A stretch of DNA of 64,000 bases. It comes from Absidia repens. Its lineage: Eukaryota > Mucoromycota > Mucoromycetes > Mucorales > Cunninghamellaceae. Within the stretch, counting starts at the first letter, position 1. Every line of letters starts with the position of its first letter. Shown here one piece after another: positions 1 to 9,300 of the stretch. The notes under the pieces were generated by a model. The model did not search any database and had not been told where the DNA came from. It saw nothing but the letters and a program-made list of their open reading frames with translations. The stretch lies in assembly GCA_002105175.1 (NCBI GenBank), contig MCGE01000014.1, forward strand, positions 620,001-684,000, in the 5' to 3' direction. A program made the translations under genes and the position numbers.

Positions 1-2
1 AT

Positions 3-128
3 GCTATGGTGTGGTACAAAAAAGCAGCGGAACATGGCGACAAGCGAGCCATCCAACGGTTACAAGGTAAACCTTCCGAAAAACCTGGCAAGAAGAAAGG
101 TTCTCAAGATGATTGTGCCATTATGTAG
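3..128 (+). CDS. 3' end of Sel1-repeat, CaaX-terminated protein (Skt5/Chs4-like chitin synthase activator), partial
   Basis: The reading frame is open from the window edge and stops at 126-128. The visible 41 residues begin inside a Sel1-type repeat (AMVWYKKAAEHGDKRAIQRL), pass through a Lys/Pro-rich linker and end in DDCAIM. CAIM is a CaaX prenylation box. Sel1 repeats followed by a basic tail and a C-terminal CaaX box are the layout of fungal Skt5/Chs4 proteins, which bring chitin synthase III to the bud neck or hyphal membrane. The upstream part lies outside the window, so family assignment rests on the tail only; another Sel1 CaaX protein is possible. Confidence 0.72.
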   Translation, partial: AMVWYKKAAEHGDKRAIQRLQGKPSEKPGKKKGSQDDCAIM

Positions 129-238
129 ATTCCTCCCTCTCCTCCTTCCTCATTATACACAATACTAGCCTTTTTTATTTTATCTCAAGATTCTATTTAC
201 CGTTTTTTTTTATCATTATCATTATCATTTATTTATCA

Positions 239-257
239 AATAAAATATATTAATAAA
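239..257 (+). terminator. Poly(A) signals of the Sel1/CaaX gene
   Basis: Two AATAAA hexamers (239-244 and 252-257) lie 111-130 bases after the stop codon in very AT-rich DNA, the expected place for 3' end formation. Confidence 0.5.
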
Positions 258-1059
258 GAACTCATTTGACTCCAATGCTGTTTGTTTTGTTATTGTTGCG
301 TGATCGTGGGATTTTGTTTGTGCTGTTTTTATTTATCATCGTCTTTATAAAATGTAGTTGATCAGTTTTTAAAGATGAAAAAGGTAATATTATAATCATA
401 ACTGCATATATGGTGCAGTGCATGGAGAACGTAAAACCGTTTAGTTTCAAGGAAAAGGCAAAGGGTATTGTTTTACTTGTTAGTAAAAATGAAAAGGAAC
501 AAAAGATTGTGGTTGGGATGTATATTGTTTTTTTAAAAAAAAATCTTTGGCATTTGAAGTTGGTCGGTTTTGACTGAAAGGTCTAAGAGCTGCAACACCA
601 AGACGTTTGCCAAAACAAAAAAGGCATTGTAATGCATCTATATAAAATAAATATCTTTCTGCCCACTTCAATCATTATATTTTTATGTTTATGTCCACCA
701 CAACCATTCAGAAAATTCCATCGACACCACCCCTGTTTTCTGAGGTCCCGGGTACAAACAGTAAATGGAGCGCTGAGTACGGCGGTTGGTTGTAGTCTCA
801 TACCTAATGCTCTTTTTTTTTTTTTGTACAAATACGACGTGCCAGCTTTTCGCGCGTGCACTGTACTTATGTACAGTGTGGGTTTGCCCATTTGACAATA
901 CAAACAAAATGTATCGGAGACGATATCATACCATATGTATAAAAATAAAAAGACAAGACATATTTTATTCAGATTTAGATACACACCATATAAATTATGG
1001 CAACTATTCTCCAGTGAAGGGTCAAGTAAAATAGGTAGAATTGCTCCGGTTTGTCTTCG
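258..1059. other. Intergenic, no gene seen
   Basis: AT-rich DNA with homopolymer runs. Open frames here are short, lack family resemblance and are probably chance. A short inverted repeat lies around GCACTGTAC...GTACAGTG near 858-880. Confidence 0.5.
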
Positions 1060-1730
1060 ATTGCATCAAGAGAAGAGGACCATTATGTTGATTATGCTGT
1101 ATGGTGTTGTATGGTGTAAAAAAATGAAAAACAAAAAAAAAGGCTTCCTTTTTTGTCCACCAAAAAGAATTCGCAAACCACAGAAACCAAAAAATATGTA
1201 TTTCAAATCCCGCCCACGTGAATGTTTGTTTACTCTTGAGTTTTGTTTCACTCTTTTTCCTTTCTTTTTTTTTTTCTCCCTTCGTTTTTTTTTTTCTTTT
1301 CTTTTTTTTTCGCCAAATAGTTTCTTCAAAAATATGGATAGTGTCAAGACTAGTTTAAAAGGGTTTCCGGCTCAGGGATTACACAAGATGCATGGTGAAA
1401 CTCTTTCATTTTGGATCTAGGATCTGAAGGCACCATTAGCTGGTTTTTTGAAGCCTCCATTAGCTTAGTTTAGTGTTAGTTTATCATAGAATGTATCTAT
1501 ATATAAATAAAATATGTCTCATTTTATTTCCTTTAATAAAAAACATTCCATTAGACTCTCTCATGTCTTGTACAACAGATCTCTTTTTACTCTAAACTCC
1601 TTAGATCTACCGTTATACTTTTATAAAAGACGTCCCTTTCTTGTCTTTTTCATATCTTGTATAGCCAATTAAATTACTCTTTACAGTTGTCTCTTTAGAT
1701 CACTTCAATAAATTTAGCTTTTTTAATAGC
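1060..1730 (+). repeat. Family A dispersed repeat, copy 1
   Basis: Shares with six other places in the window a head containing CAAATCCCGCCCACGTG (about 1206-1222), a pyrimidine tract, and a core (about 1350-1430) in which AAAGGGTTTC and GAAACTCTTT can pair around a loop containing CTCAGGGATTACA and ATGCAT. The core is followed by a T-rich tail with AATAAA and CTCTCATGTCTTGTAC. No coding potential is seen. The ends are approximate. Confidence 0.7.
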
Positions 1731-2889
1731 CATTCTTTGATCCATCATATAACGAACATATTAATGATATTATATAATTTGTTGAGCGTCCTATTAGTCA
1801 TCTGCTTTCTAGCTTATCCATTATGCCTACCTTTCTCCTAGAATCCCAACAATTGATTGGCTGTAGCGATTCATGTAACTTGAAATGTGGACCTCTTCCT
1901 TTGCCTATCAAACGTATTAATTATTGATCCTAGACTGTTCTGTGAGTATAACTACTGCTCAAAGGTGTTTTTCTCCTTACCCACCCACTACGACATTTTT
2001 TCTTTCTGGTTTACTATCACCTCGTTTCCAGTTCTAGTCTCTTACCTTATATGAGAACGGCTCTATTCATCCTCTACCATTTATATTAATATTCCCATGT
2101 TTATTTTCATTTGCCTGAGGTATAATAGATAAACGATACCATAAAACCCAAGCGGATGCTAGTAGGGTCCAAAGAGACTGCGCATCAAAGTGCGATATAG
2201 CGGAGTTGCCTAATCCTCCCTGACGCTCAGTATGATAGATATAGGTCCTCTTTTTTTTGAAAGTATTAAGAATGATTAAATCCCGCAATATGAATTTCGG
2301 AGAGCACGAGCCTTGCCCATGCAAATGACGATTCAAAAAAAGGGCACTATCTTTTATTTTTCGATCAGGTAGCAAGGGTTTTAGATTTTTTTATGGCGAT
2401 TTTGAGGCAAAGCTACTGGTATGTTCCGAAAAGAGATATGCCATTCTCACTCACCATCATTTGCATTGTTCCTTAGGTGGACTTTTCTTACAAATCCATG
2501 TGATTGGATGAACGTTAGCTATCTATCAAATGCTCAAATGATGGTATAATCAGCGGATTTTTAAATTAGAGATTTGGTCAGCCATACAAAAAGAGTATGT
2601 GTCAGCATATCAGGTAGGAGAAATGATGACAATGGAGCGTTCTAAAAAGTTGGATGGGCTCACATTTGAAATCATTATGATTGGCCAAGGGAATTACGAA
2701 GCTATGACCTGATTGGCCTTTGTTTAAGAGATTTTTTTTTTTGTTCCCTTTCAAAAACCCCATTTTTTTGTTCCTTCTCTCCCGATTCTATATTTTATGG
2801 CTTTTCCTTTTTTATCGCGCTCATTCACTGTTTCTTCATCTCTTTTCTCTTCTTCCACTCGTCGATATATTCACTCTACTTTAACTACC
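1731..2889. other. Intergenic / upstream of thioredoxin reductase
   Basis: Continuation of AT-rich DNA with weak similarity to family A tails up to about 1800. A GATTAAATCCCGC motif lies at 2274-2286. The 2740-2889 stretch is pyrimidine-rich, as expected for the 5' leader of the next gene. No gene is recognised. Confidence 0.4.
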
Positions 2890-4078
2890 ATGGCTCCTCA
2901 ACATCACAAAGTCGCTGTCATTGGGTCTGGTCCTGCTGGTAAGTTAAAACAAGAATAGCGGTTGTTGACAAGTCCTCTTTGTGTTTGCTGACTTTATTAT
3001 TTTATTTATCGTTTAGGCCACACCGCTGCCATTTACTTGGCTCGTGCCAATTTGGAACCCATTCTCTTTGAAGGTATGATGGCCAACAATGTTGCTCCCG
3101 GTGGTCAATTGACAACTACTACCGATGTCGAAAACTTCCCTGGTTTCCCTGACGGAGTGATGGGTGGTGAACTCATGGATAAAATGCGTGCTCAATCCGA
3201 ACGCTTTGGTACCGTGATTGAAACTGAAACTATTACAAAGCTAGTGACCGCTCAACGTCCCTTCCAGCTTTGGCGCGAAGGCACTGAAGGTGAAACCGAA
3301 CCTACCGATACTGCTGACGCTGTCATTATTGCCACTGGTGCCTCGGCCAAGCGTATGCACCTCCCAGGTGAAGATGTCTACTGGCAAAATGGTATCTCTG
3401 CTTGTGCTGTCTGTGATGGCGCTGTGCCTATCTTCAGAAACAAACCTCTCGTTGTTATTGGTGGTGGTGATTCTGCTGCTGAAGAAGCTATTTATCTTAC
3501 AAAATGTAAGTAGGAAAAGCGAGGGAAAGGGGGGGAGGACTGGATGAGGGCTACTAGTAGTATGTGCAAGTGTCAATGTATGTGATTCTAATGTTTTTTT
3601 GGTTACTTTTATTATTGTAGATGCTTCCCATGTCAACGTCCTTGTTCGTCGTGATGTTCTCCGTGCTTCTAAGGTGATGGCCAATCGTCTTCTTAAGCAC
3701 TCCAAGGTGACTGTTCACTTCAACACCTCTCCTGTTAGTGCCCTTGGTGATGGTAACCTTTTGACTCATGTTGCTACTAAGAACAATGTTACAGGTGAAG
3801 AAGGCAAAATTGAAGCCAATGGTCTTTTCTATGCTATTGGTCACGATCCTGCGACTAGCTTGGTCAAGGAAGTGGTGGAATTGGACAGTGAAGGTTATAT
3901 CAAGACAGTGCCCGGTTCATCTATCACCAACGTCGAAGGTTTGTTTGCTGCTGGTGATGTGCAAGACAAGCGTTACCGTCAAGCTGTGACCAGTGCTGGC
4001 TCTGGATGTATGGCTGCTCTGGATGCTGAACGTTTCCTCAGTGAATTGGAAGCCGAACAAGAAGAGGAGTCCAAATGA
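2890..4078 (+). CDS. TRR1: Thioredoxin reductase (NADPH), low-molecular-weight type
   Basis: Three exons: 2890-2938, 3017-3505, 3621-4078; they join in frame to give 331 aa, the normal length for fungal thioredoxin reductase. The FAD-binding motif GSGPAG spans the first intron, followed by APGGQL and ATGASAKRM. The redox pair CAVC lies near residue 140, the NADPH motif [10 protein letters not shown] follows, and the C-terminal FAD motif is [14 protein letters not shown]. The enzyme reduces thioredoxin with NADPH in the cytosol and mitochondria. The start ATG sits in ACCATGG and leads straight into the Rossmann fold, so no targeting peptide is evident. The C-terminal tail is Glu-rich. Confidence 0.97.
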
Positions 4079-4297
4079 ATACGCTCGGGCCCCCCAAAAC
4101 CAAAACTTTAGATTATATACACTTATACATCTCCCATACTCCCCTTCTAGTTATTGATATACTTTTTATTTATTTATTTGCCATTTATTGATCCTTCTTC
4201 CCCTCTGTGTTTACCCATCATTTTCTCTCTCCTCTCACTTTATACTCCCATAGCTGGTTAGTTAGTTAGTTAGTTTTTTTTTCATACATTTATTCAC

Positions 4298-4303
4298 AAT
4301 AAA
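4298..4303 (+). terminator. Poly(A) signal of thioredoxin reductase
   Basis: AATAAA 220 bases after the stop codon, preceded by a short GTTA tandem repeat (about 4256-4275). Confidence 0.45.
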
Positions 4304-4514
4304 ACTCGCATGATACACATGACTATTTATGAAAAAGAGCGTTTTTTAGTATTATGTAGTGAAAAATGGAATCTCTGTTTTTTTTTTTTCTTGTCTTATG
4401 CAGTTGTCCGTCAGTATGATGAAAAAGGGAGGGTAAAATGCGTTGCTACGGAACATGTGACACCGACAGAATTCTCCCCAATTGGTGCAAAGCGCCTTTC
4501 GAAAATTTCCCCAC

Positions 4515-4520
4515 TATAAA
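4515..4520 (+). promoter_or_regulatory. TATA box of the acidic membrane protein gene
   Basis: TATAAA, 96 bases upstream of the ATG at 4616, followed by a pyrimidine-rich leader. It also makes initiation at the upstream TTG-led open frame unlikely. Confidence 0.5.
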
Positions 4521-4615
4521 ATATATCGCTCTCTTATTTTTTGAGTTTATCTCCTTTTTCACGTTCTCTTCGCTTGCTTTTTCTTTCCCACAATATCTTC
4601 ATTTTATTTATTACT

Positions 4616-6260
4616 ATGATATGGTCAACTAATTTACTGCCTTTGCTGTTGTTTATGAATTGCCTTATACTCATGTCTGCACCAGTATGGGGTCAAGACA
4701 CCAATCACGCGGACAATGATAATACGGCACTAGAGTACAACGAGAAACCTGCAGATGTATTGAACAACAACGACCACGGAACGACGAAGACGCCCAGCTC
4801 GATGGGTGAATTTGTATATGAAGAAAATGATCAGGACAACGACGATGACGATGAAGCCAGCGACGATGATGAAGAAGATGACATGGACATTCAGGGGGGT
4901 ACAACATATGATATTGACGAGGAACCTTTAAGCGGCGGCTACTACGGACTTCTTCAACAGGGCAACAGTAAAGAACAAGAACAAGGCGATGACCTCGGTG
5001 AAGAACTTTTTGTTGAATTTGAATATGACGAAGAAGACGATGATGATACGACTGGTGGAGTATCAACAAATGACAGCAACGATGGCACTACCGATGGATT
5101 ACTCTTTGAAGATGATGAAGCACCTTTGGATTTCAAAAACAACGAAGAGACAGACTTGGACCAACTTTTATTTGAAGCTAGCCAGAAAGATATAACTAAT
5201 GGATGGGAATATCAGCATGATCCCTTGGACAAGACCGCCACTCACGATGATATTGATCAATTGCTTGCCAATGCGGATGATGCTCTTTATGTCGACCCCC
5301 AGGATGACGCCGTGGATGCTGATGGACATCCTGACCATGTCACTGACACGCTTATTGACTCGATTTTCCAGGAACAACAGCAAAACATGAACCCTATCAA
5401 CCATAATCATTATCATACTGATGAAGATGATGATCTCCTCCCTCCATTACCACCTGGTATCTTTGCTGAACATGACACACCTGATGATCAACTTGGTTAC
5501 TCCTCGTCAGACCATCAAAACTATCCATCACAATACAAACTGCCACTCTTCGGAATTTTGGTTTTACTTATTCTTTTATATAAGGTATCTAACAAGGTAT
5601 GTTAAAAAAAGGAGCAATCGGAGATTCACGATAAAGTTTTTGATTTCTAACCACTGGTTTTTTTTTTAGAGTCAAGGAGGCATTGGAAGCAAGTTTTTGG
5701 AAAAGGAAGAAAAAGGATTACCAGTAAGTACATAAAGTTAGTGTTGATCATTTTGAACTTCATTCTCACGAACGTATGTTATTTATTTATTTGTTTTTGC
5801 CTTCAAAAAAAAAAAAAAAAAAGCTACATAACAAAGGTAGAATGATACAAAAAAGGATGATATGATATTGAATAATGCCAAGAACTCACCTCGAATTTGG
5901 TGTATTATTATTTTGTTATGTATAGATTTGAATACCCAAGATAGTATGTCATACCCGAACAATGGTTCTATTCTTGTCTCTTCACCTAATACAGCAACAC
6001 AACACAATCCGCAACAACAACATCAACAACAGCCTACTTCCGCTGGTGGTCATGGTTATCATGGTCGACGGTCCTCCTCCTCCTCTTCAATGAGTAGTGG
6101 TCGTAAATCATCTCTTTCGGGTGTAGCCGCTAGTGCTGTAGGTGTCCATGGTGGTCATACTCGACGTATCTCTTTAGGTCATCCAATGCTACCTCACACT
6201 ATCAAGGAATCCAAATGGGAAGATGAATGGGATGACAAGGCGGAAAAACGAAGACAATAA
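4616..6260 (+). CDS. Acidic single-pass membrane protein of unknown function
   Basis: Proposed exons are 4616-5596, 5672-5723 and 5926-6260 (455 aa). The first ATG after the TATA box gives a signal peptide (residues 1 to about 28, ending near VWGQ). About 270 residues extremely rich in Asp/Glu follow (e.g. DNDDDDEASDDDEEDD), then one membrane helix (about 308-324, LPLFGILVLLILLY). A basic juxtamembrane stretch leads to a Gln/Ser/Gly-rich cytosolic tail ending KWEDEWDDKAEKRRQ. This is a type I topology. The second exon's acceptor is ambiguous (AGAG); the second AG is chosen because only it keeps frame into exon 3. The family is not recognised. Calcium binding or chaperone retention could be imagined from the acidic lumenal part, but nothing shows it. 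Confidence 0.62.
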
Positions 6261-7644
6261 TAATTTATCCCACCCGACCCTCCTCTTGCCTCTTTTCATT
6301 ATACATTTTTACCATAATCTATCTCTCCCTCTCTTATAGTATATCCCCCACCCCACTCCAACCTCATTATCTGCATTCATTCCTTTTGTATATTCCCCCT
6401 TTTGTTTATTGCTCGTTCCTTTTTTACTTTTAGTCCTTTGTTATTTAGTACCGTCTTCTATTATTTATTTAGTATTTGATTGAACCAATAAAAAAACCAT
6501 TGATCTCAATTCTTTATAATTGGTGACACAACATCTTCCAATATATACTGTATCATCATTTCGTTGGTCTATTTTAGCACAACTCAGATCATGAAATTAA
6601 AAAAATTAATGTACCTTGCTGAAGATGATATGTTAGCTCCTATTTTTTATTTTTTATTTTTTATGTCATAGACTGCTTGATATAATGCAAACTAACGTGC
6701 CCCACTTTATTTTTCAGGACTAGCATTTGAAATCCCGCAGTGAGTCCTCCCACATCCTCAATTTTAAGGCAGTATTCGATATATGGGTTTGTCACTGAAA
6801 AATTCCACAGACATCTGCAATTATGTCCCCACGGTTAACGTCAAAAAAAAAAAAAAAAAAAAAAATAAGGTGCTCCACTTCTACCTCGTTCGTTCCCTAT
6901 AAAGTCCATACTTGAGTTCTGAAAACGGTGTGGACCATTTTTGAAACAAAACAATCTGTATTTATTAAAAAGAACGATTCATGTTTTTTTAAAAAAAATA
7001 GTCTAGAAAGTTTATGTATTTTGCTTTTTTACGCATAATCGATGCAAACACAAGTCCCTTTCTTTTCAATGTCAAATGTCACACTTGGATGGATGCATAC
7101 ATATGAAACTAATGTTTTTGTCCCCCCACCAAACGTACAGTACATACAGTAGACTTCCTCTCCTTTATGCATCGTCTGCTCAGTATAATTTAGGAGATTC
7201 AAAGCAAAAGAGTTTTGACTAATATATCTGTAGATAGAAGGGTGAGCGCTATGGTTGGTATGGACACATATCTCAAGCTTTTTTTTTTTTTTTTTGCGCA
7301 CACAATCACAGTACAGTACAGTATTAGCATACCCACTCGACAAGACAACGCATATTATATAATGTGAGGAACTATATAAAAGCAAAAAAACAAGACATGT
7401 TTTCTTCCGCCGTAAATATTAACCATAACAGCTAAACTAAGCTAGTCTAATAATAATACCATGACACATATATAAATGTAGCGTAATTATGATAGGGTAT
7501 ATGAGGGTGAGGGTATTTTATCGTGGAATAAGCATATGGTTAGATACACGACCAAAGAAGGTAAGCTATTCTACTGTGAGTGATAGAATACTCTACAATG
7601 GTGTTGACTAAACTAGACCAAATCACTTTATCTTGTGTGCAAAG
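6261..7644. other. Intergenic, no gene seen
   Basis: Begins with the 3' region of the acidic protein gene (AATAAA near 6487). It then holds AT-rich DNA, a poly-A run at 6842-6864, and a TTTGAAATCCCGC motif at 6726-6738. No convincing coding or RNA gene. Confidence 0.45.
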
Positions 7645-7866
7645 ACTTCAGGAGAAGAGAAAAATTATACCTCAGTTGTTCAATGGTAGTCATGATAAAA
7701 GAACCATCATGTTGGTAATATTAAAAAAAAAAAAGGGAAGGCTCCCATTTTCTATCCACCAACAAAAAACAACTCCCATTTCAAATGCCGCCCACGTGGA
7801 ATTTCTTATTCTCTCCCTTCTTTTTTCCCGCTCCCATTCTTTCCTTTTTTTTTTTTTTTCTTTTCT

Positions 7867-7920
<54 letters not shown>

Positions 7921-8520
7921 CCCCGATGTAGCTTCTTTGAGGTTATGTTAGACTTAGATTAGTGTCAGGACTAGTTTAGAAGGCGTTTTAGCTCAGGGAT
8001 TACTAGATGCATGGGGAAACCCTTTCATTTTGGAATTCAAGATTTAGGACCATCGTTAGTTGGCTTATTAGAGTCTCCTTTAGCTTAGTTTTGTGCTAAT
8101 TTGTCTATAGTTTGTCTCTACATCAAAATAAAATATGTCGCCTTTTACTTGCTTTATTGAAAAATGTCCCATTAGTCTCTTTCTCATGTCTTGTACAAGA
8201 GATCCGTCTTTTTACAATCGTCGACCTTTTTGATTAGCGTTGACCGATGTTGTATTGAAGAGCAGATATCCCTTAGTCTTTGTCGTGAATTGTATCATAT
8301 AGTATGACGGCCCATTTTACATTTGTATCTTTAAATTAGTGTTGGCCATGTTTAGATCTCACTCTAGTCTCCCTCGTGTTTCCGCCAATAGATCTCTTGT
8401 GACAAATGAACCCCTCGTCATTAGTTTTAGTATCCACCCAAATGCTTTAATAAAATATACATTTTTCTTAATTATCCTCTGACCAATAGTATGGTGAATA
8501 ATATTATACCATTATTATAG
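7645..8520 (+). repeat. Family A dispersed repeat, copy 2
   Basis: The longest copy. Its head has CAAATGCCGCCCACGTGG near 7784-7801, then a roughly 40-nt poly-T tract. The core at 7970-8060 reads CTAGTTTAGAAGGCGTTTTA, then AGCTCAGGGATTACTAGATG, then GGGGAAACCCTTTCATTTTG. The tail has several AATAAA-containing sub-units. Upstream, it also matches copy 1 in an AGGAGAAGAG...CCATCATGTTG stretch. Ends are approximate. Confidence 0.72.
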
Positions 8521-9300
8521 CTATCTTGTGAGTGTCTTACCAAGCATTCTCTCTAGTTTACCTCATGTGATCACTTGACCCGCCCCCTTTCAGTACACCA
8601 TGAGTTGGTTGACAGTCTTAGATCACTGACTATAGACGATAACCATATTTTTCCAGGACCCAATCATATAAATAAGGCCTAGTGACCAGTTAATAGTTCC
8701 AGGTCACTGTATGTGAAATGTGGCAATACTCCTGCTCTGCCGTTCATATCCATTACTTTAAAAACGTTCCCCTTCCCTCTCCCCTGACACCCAGTAAATC
8801 ATTCTTTTGATACTAATAAGAATTCTTTTGAAGTTGAATATAAAAAATTGCAGCAATTTTAAAACTTCACTTCGACAGTCTTGCTGAACTGCTGCGCCAT
8901 AAACAATATGTACACCTTCATTTAATGTTTGCACAAATCATCTCTAGACTGACAATCATTCCACCGTCTTCCCTTTTTTTTTCAAGTACTGTACAGTGTA
9001 TCCTAATGTTGAATATATATACATATTCTAATGTCATGCCACCAAAGAGATAAGAAAAATAGCACACGCGCACCCATAATATTGCTAAATCAGCCATTAT
9101 CCAACGTCAAAATAATGATAAAACATATTTTTTATTATTTAATTTTATACATAAAATAGAATATATATTTTTGTAAATGACGCAAAGGAGATACTTTTTT
9201 TTTTTTTTTTTTTTTTTTTGGTGTGTGTCCGGAAAAAAAAAAAGATACTAAACTAATCAATCACTAGGGTCCAAAGATATTGAGATTCATATCCAAAAGA
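8521..9300. other. Intergenic / 3' flank of aconitase
   Basis: AT-rich, with poly-T at 9197-9219. It should contain the aconitase 3' UTR on the minus strand. No gene recognised. Confidence 0.4.

Noticed and set aside
935..1420. 161-codon plus-strand frame rich in Phe/Lys
   Set aside because: It runs through the pyrimidine tract of family A copy 1 and has no protein-like composition.
2067..2375. 102-codon minus-strand frame upstream of thioredoxin reductase
   Set aside because: No family resemblance, no splice partners and no conserved motif; likely chance.
4541..4615. Upstream extension of the acidic protein from a TTG codon
   Set aside because: No ATG; the TATA box at 4515 and the signal peptide beginning at 4616 support the ATG.
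5168..5416. Overlapping frames opposite the acidic protein gene
   Set aside because: Low-complexity Asp/Glu codons create open frames on the other strand; no independent evidence.
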